The translations under genes and the position numbers were made by a program. The notes beneath the pieces were generated by a model. The model was not told the DNA's origin. It did no database searches and saw only the letters and a program-made list of their open reading frames with translations. A DNA stretch of 64,000 bases from assembly GCF_013282805.1 (NCBI RefSeq), contig NZ_CP054038.1:3038001-3102000 (forward strand). The letters are read 5' to 3'. The DNA comes from Microbacterium hominis (GTDB taxonomy: Bacteria > Actinomycetota > Actinomycetes > Actinomycetales > Microbacteriaceae). Positions 45,924-55,182 of this stretch are shown piece by piece; position 1 is the first letter of the stretch; every line of letters begins with the position of its first letter.

Positions 45924-46993
45924 CACCGCGCCGCTTCCTGTTCCTCTCCCACAGCCACGCCTTCGGCGCCTTCCGCGTCGGCAGCCATCACTACGCGCGC
46001 ACGCTCGCCCGCGCCGGCGCGGAGGTCGTGCACCTGTCCACACCGATCTCCCTCGCGCATCGTGTCACCGGCCGCGTGAGCCGGGATGCCGCAGCCGCGG
46101 CACCGCGAGGGCCGTACCGCGACGCCGACGGGGTGACCCACATCGTGCCGCGCACCATCGCGCCGCGGCCGTATGGGCCCTTCCGGGTGGCACGTGAGCT
46201 GAGCCGCCACGGCATCCCGCCCTCGTTCAACGCCGTCCTGCTCGATCAGCCGCTCCTCTGGGACGACTCCGTACGCTCCCTCACCCCCAGGCTCGTCTAC
46301 CGTCCGACCGATCTCTACCCGTCGGGAGTGAAGGAGCAACGACAGCGGCAGATCGTCGCCGCGGCCGATGGCATCGTCGCGACCTCGGCAGAAGTTCTCC
46401 GTGCACTCGGCGGGATCCGCATTCCGTCTCTGGTCCTCGAGAACGGTGTGGATGCCGCGCACTTCGCTCCCACTGGTGCTCCCGCCGACGACCGTCCCAC
46501 CACCTGTGTGTACGTGGGAGCGCTCGACGGCCGCTTCGACTGGCAGCAGCTCGCCGCGTGGGCGCGTGCGCGCGGCGACGTGCGGTTCGCCATCGCGGGA
46601 CCGAAGACGACGCCTCCGCTCGAACTGCCGCCGAACGTCGACCTGCTCGGAGCGGTGCCGTATGCCCAGGTGCCGGCTCTGCTCCACAGCGCGCGCGTCG
46701 GACTGCTTCCGCTGTCCGACGACCCGCTGAACGCGGGCCGCAGCCCCATGAAGCGGTACGAGTACCTCGCCGCGGGACTCTCGGTCCTCGCGCGGGAGAC
46801 GCCGGTGATCCGCCCTGATGAGGCCGCGGGCCTCTACACCTACGCGAGCGCGGACGACGCCGGCGACCTGCTCGAGCGCGCGCTGGGGCATCCTTCCCCG
46901 AACACGGCCGGAATGCAGCGCGCCGACGCGGAGTCGTGGGAGGCGAAGGCCGAGGCTCTGACGACATTCATCGAGGAGCTGCCGGCCCCCTGA
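45920..46993 (+). CDS. GT-B glycosyltransferase (TuaH/GT4-like)
   Basis: A 357-residue cytoplasmic enzyme. Visible elements are FLFLSHSHAFGAFRVGSHHY near the N-terminus, RLVYRPTDLYPSG, the hinge VLENGVDAAHFAP near residue 180, the second-domain start CVYVGALDGRFDWQQ and the donor-site block LPLSDDPLNAGRSPMKRYEY near 275. This block resembles teichuronic acid glycosyltransferase TuaH. Translation is coupled to the upstream pyruvyl transferase gene through a GTGA overlap. Sugar specificity is unknown. Confidence 0.82.
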   Translation: MTPRRFLFLSHSHAFGAFRVGSHHYARTLARAGAEVVHLSTPISLAHRVTGRVSRDAAAAAPRGPYRDADGVTHIVPRTIAPRPYGPFRVARELSRHGIPPSFNAVLLDQPLLWDDSVRSLTPRLVYRPTDLYPSGVKEQRQRQIVAAADGIVATSAEVLRALGGIRIPSLVLENGVDAAHFAPTGAPADDRPTTCVYVGALDGRFDWQQLAAWARARGDVRFAIAGPKTTPPLELPPNVDLLGAVPYAQVPALLHSARVGLLPLSDDPLNAGRSPMKRYEYLAAGLSVLARETPVIRPDEAAGLYTYASADDAGDLLERALGHPSPNTAGMQRADAESWEAKAEALTTFIEELPAP

Positions 46994-47017
46994 GTCTGCG
47001 CACAGGCGCACCCGGGC

Positions 47018-47980
47018 TCAGGCCCGCCCCAGCACCCCCGACACGACCGCCGCCGTGCGACCCCAGTCGTACGTCCCGGCTGCGGGCGGATCCACCCGCC
47101 GGACCTCTGCGGCCGCCATGAGCAGAGCGGCTGCCCACTCCTCGGCGTCGTGCGCGGCATCCAGTGCCCAGCCGCGGTCGCCGACGATCTCGGCCACGGC
47201 CTCGCACCCACGCCAGAAGAGCACGGGCACGCCGCAGGCGATCGACTCGAGGGCGGGGAGGCCGAAGCCCTCCAGGGTCGACGGCATCACCGTCGCGGCC
47301 GCGCCGCGGTACAGCTCCGCGAGGTGCGCGTCGTCGATGCCGTGCACCGCGGTGACGCGGTCGAGCACGCCCAGACCCGCGGCCCGCGACTGCACGATGG
47401 ATGCCTCGACCTCGGGCACGACGGCCGTCAGCCGCACGCCCGGGGCCAGCGCGAGCGCGCGGAGCACGACGTCGAGGTTCTTGTGCGACCGCACATTGCC
47501 GACGAAAACGACGTACGGGTCGAGGCCCGGCGCGGCCGGCCCCGCCGTGGAGAACGCCTCCGAGCAGCCGTTGCCGGCGTTGACGATGCGCACCGCGTCG
47601 TCACGCACCCACTCCCGGATCTCGCGGGCAGAGGTCTCCGAGACCGTGAGCACCACGCCGGCCCGACGCACGACGGTGCGCACCGGTCCCGCGTAGTACG
47701 CGAGGAACTTCGCGCGGCCGGGCCAGGGCAGCTTCGTCTGGATCAGGTCGTGGATCGTGAGGATCTGGCGCGGCGCGCGCACGAACGCTCCGTAGCCGGG
47801 CGAATAGACCAGATCACCCGCGGCCGTGGCCGGCACGGACCGGAACGCGTCCAGCGGCGAGTGCGGGCTGCCGTCGAGGCCCAGCGACGTCCATTCGAGC
47901 TCCAGCCGCGGCAGCACTTCGCGCGCATAGCGGCCGATCCCGTGCGCACCGCGATAGCGGTCGTCGACGAGGATCGTCAC
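47018..47980 (-). CDS. GT4-family glycosyltransferase
   Basis: A 320-residue retaining GT-B enzyme. It starts with VTILVDDRYRGAHGIGRYAR, has QILTIHDLIQTKLP, then YVVFVGNVRSHKNLDVVLRA and the GT4 donor signature MPSTLEGFGLPALESIACG (E-x7-E) near residue 255. The GTG at 47980 overlaps the stop of the preceding GT4 gene, so the two form an operon. The open frame extends far upstream but that part is only a shadow of the neighbour. Similar enzymes are mannosyl- or rhamnosyltransferases. Confidence 0.88.
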   Translation of the reverse strand: MTILVDDRYRGAHGIGRYAREVLPRLELEWTSLGLDGSPHSPLDAFRSVPATAAGDLVYSPGYGAFVRAPRQILTIHDLIQTKLPWPGRAKFLAYYAGPVRTVVRRAGVVLTVSETSAREIREWVRDDAVRIVNAGNGCSEAFSTAGPAAPGLDPYVVFVGNVRSHKNLDVVLRALALAPGVRLTAVVPEVEASIVQSRAAGLGVLDRVTAVHGIDDAHLAELYRGAAATVMPSTLEGFGLPALESIACGVPVLFWRGCEAVAEIVGDRGWALDAAHDAEEWAAALLMAAAEVRRVDPPAAGTYDWGRTAAVVSGVLGRA

Positions 47981-49101
47981 GAGGCGCCCGGCATCGCTGC
48001 GGAGGGGCTGAGGGATGCCGCCACCCAGGTTCGCACCCGGTCGACGAAGACGGGGGTGTCGAACTCGAAGGCGCGTGCGACACAGGCCTCCCGCGAGGCG
48101 GCGGCGGCTGTGGAGATCGCCGCACCGAGCTCCGCTCGATCCCACTCGCGCACGAGGGCGCCGGTGACGCCGTCGACGACGCTCTCCGCGGTTCCGCCGA
48201 TCGCGTTCGCCACGACGGGGGTGCCGGCGGCCATCGCCTCGACCGGGATGATGCCGAAGTCCTCGATGGCGGGGAAGACCAGCGCGAGCGCGCGGCGGTA
48301 GAGCTCCCGCAGCAGGTCGCGCGACGGATTGTGCACGAACGTCACGGGCACGCCGAGGTCTTCGGAGAGCACGCGCAGGCGGGGCTCCTCCGGCCCGCTG
48401 CCGGCGAGCACGACGGGAAGACCCGCCACCGCGCCCGCCTCGATCACGCGCTCGAGGCGCTTGTACGACACGAAGCGCGAGACGCCGAGGAGGAATTCGC
48501 CCGGCAGCGCGGTCACCACCGCACGCTCGGGCGCGGACAGCTCTCCGCCTGAGGCTGCGAAGGCGGCGGCATCGATCGGCGGGTGGATGACGGTCGCCTC
48601 GCGCTCCCACGTGTCGGCGATGCGCTGGGCGATGAAAGCGCTGTTGGCCGCGATGGCGACCGGCTCCGCGGCGCGCCTTCGGTCGAGGGGCTTCAGCGGC
48701 GCGGAGATGGCGCGGGCAAGGGCGCTCTCGCCGCGGCCGTCGAGCTCCGGGGTCCAGACGTAACGCGCGGGAGTATGCGCGTACACGAGCTTCGGAGCGT
48801 GGCGGGCGGGGCCGCGGAAGCGGGCGTGATGGGAGAAGAGATGCGTGCTGCACAGCATCCACTCGGCGTCCCGCCGGGGAAGATGACGCCACACGGCCGG
48901 CATGAACGGCAGCGCGGCGGCTTTGCTCCGGCGCATCGGAGTGCGGGCGAGCAGGGTCTCCTCGACACCCGTGAAGCGGCCGTCGCTGTCGTTCCAGAGG
49001 CAGAAGCGCTCGGCGTCGGGGAAGGCGTCTGAGAGCACCTCGAAGACGTTCTCCGAGCCGCCGTGGCGCGCGAGCCACTCATGGATCAGGATGCCGGGCA
49101 A
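47977..49101 (-). CDS. GT4-family glycosyltransferase
   Basis: A 374-residue GT-B enzyme. The N-terminus LPGILIHEWLARHGGSENVF includes the acceptor-domain GGSE motif; LVYAHTPARYVWTPELDGRG, LLGVSRFVSYKRLERVIEAG and the donor site FPAIEDFGIIPVEAMAAG follow. I place the start at the TTG at 49101 because AGGAG lies about 9 bases upstream and homologues start at this point; the frame upstream runs through the tuf terminator region. First gene of a two-gene operon with the GT4 at 47018, at the outer edge of the glycan locus. Confidence 0.87.
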   Translation of the reverse strand: MPGILIHEWLARHGGSENVFEVLSDAFPDAERFCLWNDSDGRFTGVEETLLARTPMRRSKAAALPFMPAVWRHLPRRDAEWMLCSTHLFSHHARFRGPARHAPKLVYAHTPARYVWTPELDGRGESALARAISAPLKPLDRRRAAEPVAIAANSAFIAQRIADTWEREATVIHPPIDAAAFAASGGELSAPERAVVTALPGEFLLGVSRFVSYKRLERVIEAGAVAGLPVVLAGSGPEEPRLRVLSEDLGVPVTFVHNPSRDLLRELYRRALALVFPAIEDFGIIPVEAMAAGTPVVANAIGGTAESVVDGVTGALVREWDRAELGAAISTAAAASREACVARAFEFDTPVFVDRVRTWVAASLSPSAAMPGAS

Positions 49102-49135
49102 CGTCGTGCTCCTGTGTTGTGGGGACGGATCAGCG

Positions 49136-49165
49136 AAGGGCCGGGTTCCGAAGAACCCGGCCCTT
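49136..49165 (-). terminator. Perfect hairpin between tuf and the GT4 operon
   Basis: 13-bp perfect stem (49136-49148 with 49153-49165), CGAA loop. It is the second of two strong hairpins downstream of tuf and would isolate the str operon from the glycan genes. Confidence 0.7.
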
Positions 49166-49170
49166 GCAGA

Positions 49171-49205
49171 GATCTCGATACGCGCGCTTCGCGCGCTACT
49201 CGATC
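49171..49205. repeat. REP-like palindromic element
   Basis: GATCTCGATA and ACTCGATC flank a GCGCGC-TTC-GCGCGC hairpin (49182-49196). Its form resembles the small palindromic intergenic repeats of Microbacteriaceae genomes with CTCGATACGC ends. No second copy is seen in this window. Confidence 0.4.
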
Positions 49206-49214
49206 TGAGTCGAT

Positions 49215-49249
49215 GGCGGGTCAACGCTGCTTCGCAGCATTGACCCGCC
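49215..49249 (-). terminator. tuf terminator
   Basis: 16-bp stem (49215-49230 with 49234-49249), TTC loop; the one non-Watson-Crick pair is G-U in the minus-strand RNA. It begins 5 bases after the tuf stop codon. Confidence 0.78.
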
Positions 49250-49254
49250 CCGAC

Positions 49255-50448
49255 TCACTTCAGGATCTTGGTGACGGTACCGGCACCCACGGTGCGGCCA
49301 CCCTCACGGATGGCGTAGCCGAGGCCCTCCTCCATGGCGATCGGCTGGATCAGCTCGACCGTCATGTCGGTGGTGTCGCCGGGCATGACCATCTCGGTGC
49401 CCTCGGGCAGCGTGATGACGCCGGTGACGTCGGTGGTGCGGAAGTAGAACTGCGGACGGTAGTTCGTGAAGAACGGGTTGTGACGGCCGCCCTCCTCCTT
49501 GGACAGGATGTACGCCGTGCCCTCGAAGTTGGTGTGCGGGGTGACCGAACCGGGCTTCACGACGACCTGGCCGCGCTCGACGTCGTCACGCTTGGTGCCG
49601 CGCAGGAGCAGACCACAGTTCTCGCCGGCCCAGGCCTCGTCGAGCTGCTTGTGGAACATCTCGATACCGGTGACGATCGTCTTCTGCGTCGGGCGCAGAC
49701 CCACGATCTCGACCTCCGAGTTGATGGCCAGGGTGCCACGCTCGGCGCGGCCGGTGACGACGGTGCCACGGCCGGTGATGGTGAAGACGTCCTCGACGGG
49801 CATGAGGAACGGCTTGTCCTTGTCACGCACCGGGTCCGGGATCGACTCGTCGACGGCTTCCATGAGCTCGACGATCTTCTCGACCCACTCGGCGTCGCCC
49901 TCGAGAGCCTTCAGGCCCGAGACGCGCACGACGGGGGCGTTGTCGCCGTCGAAGTCCTGCGACGACAGCAGCTCGCGAACCTCGAGCTCGACGAGCTCCA
50001 GGATCTCCTCGTCGTCGACCATGTCCGACTTGTTCAGCGCGACGAGCAGGTAGGGAACGCCGACCTGCTTGGCGAGCAGAACGTGCTCACGGGTCTGAGC
50101 CATCGGGCCGTCGGTGGCGGCGACCACGAGGATCGCGCCGTCCATCTGAGCGGCACCGGTGATCATGTTCTTGATGTAGTCAGCGTGACCCGGGGCGTCG
50201 ACGTGTGCGTAGTGACGCTTCGGGGTCTCGTACTCGACGTGCGAGATGTTGATCGTGATACCGCGCTGACGCTCCTCGGGAGCCGAGTCGATCGACGCGA
50301 AGTCGCGCTGCACGTTGGTGGCCGACGGGTACTTGTCAGCGAGCACCTTCGAGATTGCGGCGGTGAGCGTGGTCTTGCCGTGGTCGACGTGACCGATCGT
50401 TCCGATGTTCACGTGCGGCTTGGTGCGCTCGAACTTGGCCTTAGCCAC
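49255..50448 (-). CDS. tuf: Elongation factor Tu
   Basis: GTPase that delivers aminoacyl-tRNA to the ribosome. The 397-residue protein starts [16 protein letters not shown], with G1 GHVDHGKT near residue 20, G2 region RGITI, G3 DAPGHADY, G4 NKSD and G5 SGLKALEG. Domains 2 and 3 are complete to MVTKILK-type C-terminus ([10 protein letters not shown]). The GTG at 50448 has GAGGAGG 7 bases upstream; the much longer open frame beyond it is not coding. Last gene of the str operon; rpsJ, often next, is displaced by 37 kb. Confidence 0.97.
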   Translation of the reverse strand: MAKAKFERTKPHVNIGTIGHVDHGKTTLTAAISKVLADKYPSATNVQRDFASIDSAPEERQRGITINISHVEYETPKRHYAHVDAPGHADYIKNMITGAAQMDGAILVVAATDGPMAQTREHVLLAKQVGVPYLLVALNKSDMVDDEEILELVELEVRELLSSQDFDGDNAPVVRVSGLKALEGDAEWVEKIVELMEAVDESIPDPVRDKDKPFLMPVEDVFTITGRGTVVTGRAERGTLAINSEVEIVGLRPTQKTIVTGIEMFHKQLDEAWAGENCGLLLRGTKRDDVERGQVVVKPGSVTPHTNFEGTAYILSKEEGGRHNPFFTNYRPQFYFRTTDVTGVITLPEGTEMVMPGDTTDMTVELIQPIAMEEGLGYAIREGGRTVGAGTVTKILK

Positions 50449-50577
50449 TGGGTCCTCCTCAGGACGTTCGTGTAGAGATTCCGGGCGCTGGATTGCGACC
50501 GGTTCTCTACGGGGATTCCTCCACCTTAGTGGAGAGGATCTGATGGTTCTTTGTGTGTATTGAGTTGTGATCGGATG

Positions 50578-50620
50578 CCGGGGCGCTGCGCCCCGCTCGC
50601 TCGCGCGACGAGCGCCCCGG
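50578..50620 (-). terminator. Hairpin between fusA and tuf
   Basis: A 10-bp perfect outer stem (50578-50587 with 50611-50620) starts 12 bases after the fusA stop; an alternative 7-bp hairpin forms within its left half (50580-50596). Two mutually exclusive structures are possible. It may attenuate read-through or set the higher tuf expression from a separate promoter that I could not locate in 50449-50577. Confidence 0.5.
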
Positions 50621-50632
50621 CCTCCGCAGGGC

Positions 50633-52747
50633 TTACTCGCCCTTGGTCTTCTGGATGATCTCGTCGGCGACGGCGCGAGGAACCTCGGCGTAGCTGTCGA
50701 ACTCCATCGAGTACACGGCGCGGCCCGAGGTCTTCGAGCGCAGGTCGCCGATGTAGCCGAACATCTCCGACAGCGGGACAAGCGCGCGGACGATCTTGAT
50801 GCCCGAGCCGTCCTCCATCGACTGGATCTGGCCACGACGCGAGTTCAGGTCGCCGATGACGTCACCCATGTACTCCTCAGGGGTGCGCACCTCGACGGCC
50901 ATGAGCGGCTCGAGGATCGTGGGGCTGGCCTTGCGGACAGCCTCCTTGAAGCCCATCGAACCGGCGATCTTGAACGCCATCTCGGACGAGTCGACATCGT
51001 GCGACGCGCCGTCGAGCAGCGTGGCCTTGACGCCGACCATGGGGTAGCCCGCGAGGACACCCACCTGCATCGCGTCCTGGAAGCCCTGGTTGGTGGGCTC
51101 GATGTACTCGCGCGGGATGCGGCCACCGGTGACCTTGTTCTCGAACTCGTACGTCTTGTCGGCCGTGAGCTCGAGGGGCTCGATCGCGAACTGGATCTTC
51201 GCGAACTGACCCGATCCACCGGTCTGCTTCTTGTGGGTGTAGTCGTGACGCTCGACGGCCTTCTTGATCGTCTCGCGGTAGGCCACCTGGGGCTTTCCGA
51301 CGTTCGCCTCGACGCGGAACTCGCGCTTCATGCGGTCGACGAGGATGTCGAGGTGCAGCTCGCCCATGCCCTTGATGGTCGTCTGACCGGTCTCGGGGTT
51401 GAGCTCGGTGCGGAACGTCGGGTCTTCCTCAGCGAGCTTCTGGATCGCGAGACCCAGCTTCTCCTGGTCGGCCTTGGTCTTGGGCTCGATCGCGACCTCG
51501 ATGACGGGCTCGGGGAACGTCATCGACTCGAGGACGACCGGGGCGGCCGGGTCGGCGAGGGTGTCACCGGTGGTGGTGTCCTTCAGGCCGATGACGGCGT
51601 AGATGTTGCCCGCGGTGACCGAATCGACCGGGTTCTCCTTGTTGGCGTGCATCTGGAAGATCTTTCCGATGCGCTCCTTCTTGCCCTTGGTCGAGTTGAT
51701 GACCTGAGCGCCCGAGTCGAGGTGACCCGAGTAGACGCGGATGTAGGTGAGGCGACCGAAGAACGGGTGCACCGCGACCTTGAACGCGAGAGCGGCGAAG
51801 GGGTCGTTGGCGTCGGGGTGACGCTCGATGACGATCTCCTCGTCCTTGGGGTCGTGCGCCTCGATGGCGGGCACGTCCAGGGGCGACGGGAGGAAGTCCA
51901 CGACCGCGTCGAGCATGGGCTGCACACCGCGGTTCTTGAACGCCGAGCCGCAGAGCACGGGGTAGATCGCGCCGGCGACGGTCAGCTTGCGGATGGCACC
52001 CTTGATCTCGGCGACGGTGAGCTCGCTACCGCCGAAGTACTTCTCGAGCAGAGCGTCGTCGGTCTCGGCGACGGTCTCGAGCAGCTTCTCGCGGTACTCG
52101 GCGGCCTTGTCGGCGAGATCGGCCGGGATCTCCTGGATCTCGTACTTGGCACCCATGGTCACGTCACCCTTGGCGTCGCCGGGCCAGACCAGTGCGCGCA
52201 TCTCGACGAGGTCGATGACGCCGATGAAATCGTTCTCGGCACCGATCGGCAGCTGGAGCACGAGGGGCTTCGCACCGAGGCGGTTGACGATGGTGTCGAC
52301 GGTGAAGTAGAAGTCGGCGCCCAGCTTGTCCATCTTGTTGACGAAGCAGATGCGGGGCACGTCGTACTTGTCGGCCTGACGCCACACGGTCTCGGACTGG
52401 GGCTCGACGCCCTCCTTGCCGTCGAAGACGGCGACGGCGCCGTCGAGGACGCGCAGCGAACGCTCGACCTCGACCGTGAAGTCGACGTGGCCGGGGGTGT
52501 CGATGATGTTGACCTGGTTCTTGTTCCAGAAGCAGGTCACGGCGGCCGACGTGATCGTGATGCCGCGCTCCTTCTCCTGCTCCATCCAGTCGGTGGTCGA
52601 CGCACCGTCGTGGGTCTCGCCCAGCTTGTGGTTCACGCCCGTGTAGAACAGGATGCGCTCGGTCGTCGTCGTCTTGCCGGCATCGATGTGCGCCATGATG
52701 CCGATGTTGCGGACCTTGTTGAGGTCGGTGAGCACTTCTTGTGCCAC
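50633..52747 (-). CDS. fusA: Elongation factor G
   Basis: Translocase GTPase of the ribosome, 704 residues. G1 is [19 protein letters not shown] near residue 20, G2 RGITI, G3 DTPGHVDF, G4 NKMD; domain IV includes [18 protein letters not shown] and domain [19 protein letters not shown]. The GTG at 52747 ([14 protein letters not shown]) is chosen over an ATG 11 codons upstream because the sequence before it is not conserved EF-G and AAGGA lies about 13 bases upstream of the GTG. Standard rpsL-rpsG-fusA-tuf order. Confidence 0.97.
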   Translation of the reverse strand: MAQEVLTDLNKVRNIGIMAHIDAGKTTTTERILFYTGVNHKLGETHDGASTTDWMEQEKERGITITSAAVTCFWNKNQVNIIDTPGHVDFTVEVERSLRVLDGAVAVFDGKEGVEPQSETVWRQADKYDVPRICFVNKMDKLGADFYFTVDTIVNRLGAKPLVLQLPIGAENDFIGVIDLVEMRALVWPGDAKGDVTMGAKYEIQEIPADLADKAAEYREKLLETVAETDDALLEKYFGGSELTVAEIKGAIRKLTVAGAIYPVLCGSAFKNRGVQPMLDAVVDFLPSPLDVPAIEAHDPKDEEIVIERHPDANDPFAALAFKVAVHPFFGRLTYIRVYSGHLDSGAQVINSTKGKKERIGKIFQMHANKENPVDSVTAGNIYAVIGLKDTTTGDTLADPAAPVVLESMTFPEPVIEVAIEPKTKADQEKLGLAIQKLAEEDPTFRTELNPETGQTTIKGMGELHLDILVDRMKREFRVEANVGKPQVAYRETIKKAVERHDYTHKKQTGGSGQFAKIQFAIEPLELTADKTYEFENKVTGGRIPREYIEPTNQGFQDAMQVGVLAGYPMVGVKATLLDGASHDVDSSEMAFKIAGSMGFKEAVRKASPTILEPLMAVEVRTPEEYMGDVIGDLNSRRGQIQSMEDGSGIKIVRALVPLSEMFGYIGDLRSKTSGRAVYSMEFDSYAEVPRAVADEIIQKTKGE

Positions 52748-52814
52748 GGGGGTGTCCTTACTTTTTCGGTGATCCGGCAACGGTGGTGCCGTGGGCGGAT
52801 CCGGGTGTCGTGGG

Positions 52815-52881
52815 GGCGGTCGGCCGGGGGTATCGGTTGGACGCTGGGCGGCTGCTCGATCTCCGGTTCCGGCCGACCGCC
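52815..52881 (-). other. Inverted repeat in the rpsG-fusA intergenic region
   Basis: 13-bp perfect arms (52815-52827 and 52869-52881) enclose 41 bases, directly after rpsG. It would form a long-loop stem in the polycistronic mRNA. In E. coli S7 regulates the str operon from an intercistronic structure, though on the other side of rpsG; an equivalent role here is inference. Confidence 0.45.
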
Positions 52882-52891
52882 GGAACGCTGA

Positions 52892-53362
52892 TTACCAGCG
52901 GTAGTGCGCGAAGGCGCGGTTCGACTCGGCCATCTTGTGGGTGTCCTCGCGGCGCTTGACCGCGGCACCGAGGCCGTTCGAGGCATCCAGGATCTCGTTC
53001 TGGAGGCGCTCGGTCATCGTCTTCTCACGACGGCCCTTGGCGTAGCTGACGAGCCAGCGGAGGGCGAGCGTGTTGGCGCGGTGAGGCTTGACCTCGACCG
53101 GCACCTGGTAGGTCGAGCCACCGACGCGGCGCGACTTGACCTCAAGGGTCGGGCGCACGTTGTCGAGGGCCTTCTTGAGGGTGGCGACGGCGTCCTGGCC
53201 GTTCTTCGCCTCGACGCCGCGGAGGGCGCCGTAGACGATCGACTCGGCGAGCGACTTCTTGCCGTCGACGAGGATCTTGTTCACGAGCTGCGTGACGACA
53301 GGTGCACCGTAGACCGGGTCGTTGACCACGGGGCGCTTCGGGGCGGGTCCCTTGCGAGGCAT
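52892..53362 (-). CDS. rpsG: 30S ribosomal protein S7
   Basis: Primary 16S rRNA-binding protein that nucleates the 30S head. It begins [20 protein letters not shown], has [20 protein letters not shown] and ends [12 protein letters not shown], the conserved C-terminus. The 156-residue length is standard. It lies 5 bases after rpsL and is followed by an inverted repeat before fusA. Confidence 0.97.
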   Translation of the reverse strand: MPRKGPAPKRPVVNDPVYGAPVVTQLVNKILVDGKKSLAESIVYGALRGVEAKNGQDAVATLKKALDNVRPTLEVKSRRVGGSTYQVPVEVKPHRANTLALRWLVSYAKGRREKTMTERLQNEILDASNGLGAAVKRREDTHKMAESNRAFAHYRW

Positions 53363-53367
53363 CTAAC

Positions 53368-53736
53368 TCAACCCTTCTTCGCGCCGTAGCGGCTGCGAGC
53401 CTGCTTACGGTTCTTCACGGCCTGGGTGTCGAGCGCACCGCGGACGATCTTGTAGCGGACACCGGGGAGGTCCTTCACACGACCTCCGCGGACGAGCACC
53501 AGCGAGTGCTCCTGCAGGTTGTGGCCCTCACCCGGGATGTAGGCCGTGACCTCGGTCCCGTTGCGGAGCTTCACACGAGCGACCTTGCGCATCGCCGAGT
53601 TCGGCTTCTTGGGGGTGGTGGTGTACACACGGGTGCACACGCCGGCCTGCTGCGGGTTCGACTTCAGGGCGGGCGCCTTGGTCTTCGAGACCTTGGGCGC
53701 GCGACCCTTGCGAACCAACTGCTGAATGGTTGGCAC
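53368..53736 (-). CDS. rpsL: 30S ribosomal protein S12
   Basis: Decoding-centre protein of 122 residues: [19 protein letters not shown] at the start, [20 protein letters not shown] and [20 protein letters not shown]. Lys43 and Lys88, the usual sites of streptomycin-resistance changes, are both wild type. AAGGAG lies upstream of the ATG. First gene of the str operon, read from the promoter at 54020-54048 through a long leader. Confidence 0.97.
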   Translation of the reverse strand: MPTIQQLVRKGRAPKVSKTKAPALKSNPQQAGVCTRVYTTTPKKPNSAMRKVARVKLRNGTEVTAYIPGEGHNLQEHSLVLVRGGRVKDLPGVRYKIVRGALDTQAVKNRKQARSRYGAKKG

Positions 53737-54013
53737 GTTCTCTCCTTGTCATGCTGCGCGGGGCCTCGCGGTCCTGCACAGCTGCTGCACGGTGACAGCG
53801 TTCGTGGGTCTCCCCCGCGGCATCCTTCGTCTTTCGATTCATGACGCCCCGGGCTCACGTGGATCCACCCACGCGGCAGGATGGTGCTGCGTGTGTTGTC
53901 GGTGGATATGCCGTGGGGGTGGGCCTGTTCGCAGGCCTGTCCCTGAGATGCGGCGCCCGGTCGAACCGTTCGACACGCCGAGGCACGTCGGACGGCGCGC
54001 ACGTGCGCACACC
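53737..54013 (-). promoter_or_regulatory. Long 5' leader of the str operon
   Basis: About 277 bases without a supported gene between the promoter and rpsL. A 6-bp GGCCTG-CGAA-CAGGCC hairpin lies at 53922-53937. No T-box, riboswitch or leader peptide was recognised; a role in S7/S12 feedback is possible but unproven. Confidence 0.4.
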
Positions 54014-54019
54014 CGCTCT

Positions 54020-54048
54020 ATGATACCCGGGCCACCGGACGCGGGCAA
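54020..54048 (-). promoter_or_regulatory. str operon promoter
   Basis: Minus-strand TTGCCC (54043-54048), a 17-base spacer and TATCAT (54020-54025). This is a strong housekeeping promoter pattern. Its -35 and spacer lie within the terminator hairpin of the upstream operon (54031-54062). Confidence 0.65.
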
Positions 54049-54062
54049 ACGCGCCCGGTGGC
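54031..54062 (-). terminator. Terminator of the lipase-effector operon, overlapping the str promoter
   Basis: Stem of 8 bp (GCCACCGG with CCGGTGGC) plus, after one mismatch, 4 bp (CGCG with CGCG), with a GGCAAA loop. It starts 2 bases after the stop codon of the 225-residue gene. Confidence 0.6.
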
Positions 54063-54064
54063 GG

Positions 54065-54742
54065 TCACCGCGCGCGGCGCAGCTCGGCGCGAAGGCCCCC
54101 TTCGGCGGGGTCCTCGATCCACGCGGAGGCGGCGACCACCGCGTCGAAGAGATCGACCATCAGCGGCTCCAGCTCGGCGAGTCCCGTCGCGAAGGTGGAG
54201 AGCACCACCGCTGCCCGACCGGGGACGGTGAGCCAGTAGTCCACGATCACCGTCGGCACCTGCGCGTGGGCGTCGCCCGGATCGTCGCCGGCCACCGACC
54301 GCGTACGACGGAGCACCAGTCCGTCGTCCTTCGCGAACACCGCTCCGCCGGCGGCGGCGAACCGCTCCCAGGGGTCGTCGATGGATGCGTCGCCGGTCGC
54401 CTCGCGCGCGAAGGCGCCCACGAGCGCGTCGGCGACGGCCGCGGCATCCACCTGTCCGCCGAGCGGGAGCAGAGGCCGGTACTCGGCGAGGGTCGACGCC
54501 AGCGCGATGCCGGCTCCGTCGCGCAGCGACAGGTGGAACTGCGTCGCGCCGGCGGCGCGGGCGCGCTCGGCGGCATCGGTGAGCCGCGCGCGCTGGCGGG
54601 CACGCGCGGTCGCCTGATCGTCGCGCCGGCCGAGCGTCTGGCGCACGAGCGCGGCGATCGAGGCGGACGCGTCGTCGGCGGTGGTCATCGGCACCGACCA
54701 CCACTCCCCCGGAAGCCGATACGCGAGGGCGGGGCCGCTCAT
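54065..54742 (-). CDS. Uncharacterised soluble protein, last gene of the WXG/lipase operon
   Basis: A 225-residue protein without signal peptide or membrane helix. It starts MSGPALAYRLPGEWWSVPM, has an Arg/Ala-rich helix (about 45-65) and alternating beta-strand-like segments (TQFHLSLRDGAGIALASTLA, TVIVDYWLTVPGRAAVVLST). I do not recognise the family. The ATG at 54742 overlaps the lipoprotein gene stop by four bases, so it belongs to the same operon and could be a cytoplasmic chaperone or second immunity factor for the 620-residue protein; this is inference. Confidence 0.7.
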   Translation of the reverse strand: MSGPALAYRLPGEWWSVPMTTADDASASIAALVRQTLGRRDDQATARARQRARLTDAAERARAAGATQFHLSLRDGAGIALASTLAEYRPLLPLGGQVDAAAVADALVGAFAREATGDASIDDPWERFAAAGGAVFAKDDGLVLRRTRSVAGDDPGDAHAQVPTVIVDYWLTVPGRAAVVLSTFATGLAELEPLMVDLFDAVVAASAWIEDPAEGGLRAELRRAR

Positions 54743-55182
54743 GCGGCCGAGGCCGCCAGCTGCTCCGGGGTGAGGGTGAGTCCCGGCCCCAGGTACTCGC
54801 CCTCGATCGGGATGTCGTCGCGATAGGTGCGCAGCGTGATCACACGCCCGCCGCCCGGAGCGGCCGCATCGAGTGCGGCGACCCGGAAGCGATAGGCCGT
54901 GTAGCCCGAGGCGTGCGCGGCGACGGCATCGACCGCGTCGCTGAGCACCGCGCCGATCCCCGCCAGCGCCGATTCGTCGAGGCCGAGGGTCACCGACAAC
55001 GCTGTGGAGCCGGGGACGCCGGTGTTGGAGACGCCGATCGTGGCCTCCTCGACGCCCTCGATCTGGAGGAGGGCCTGCTCGAGCGCCGCGTCGTCGACCG
55101 CGGGCTGCGAGCCCGTCCGTGCGCAGCCGCCCAGCGCCACCATCAGCACCGCCGCAACGACCGCCACTGCCCACCGCGTCAT
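54739..55182 (-). CDS. Small lipoprotein next to the lipase-like effector
   Basis: A 147-residue lipoprotein. MTRWAVAVVAAVLMVALGGC is a type II signal peptide with the lipobox ALGGC (Cys20). The mature part (about 127 aa) is acidic and Ala-rich, with EGVEEATIGVSNTGVPGSTA and GRVITLRTYRDDIPIEGEY as recognisable strands; family unknown. Its ATG shares one base with the stop of the 620-residue gene (TGATG), so it is made together with that protein. In S. aureus the secreted lipase TslA is neutralised by a lipoprotein encoded next to it; an immunity role here is inferred from that parallel. Confidence 0.82.
   Translation of the reverse strand: MTRWAVAVVAAVLMVALGGCARTGSQPAVDDAALEQALLQIEGVEEATIGVSNTGVPGSTALSVTLGLDESALAGIGAVLSDAVDAVAAHASGYTAYRFRVAALDAAAPGGGRVITLRTYRDDIPIEGEYLGPGLTLTPEQLAASAA

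Noticed and set aside
50449..50577. A tuf-specific promoter
   Set aside because: Several AT-rich hexamers occur (for example TAAGGT near 50523-50528) but no -35 at suitable distance; not supported.
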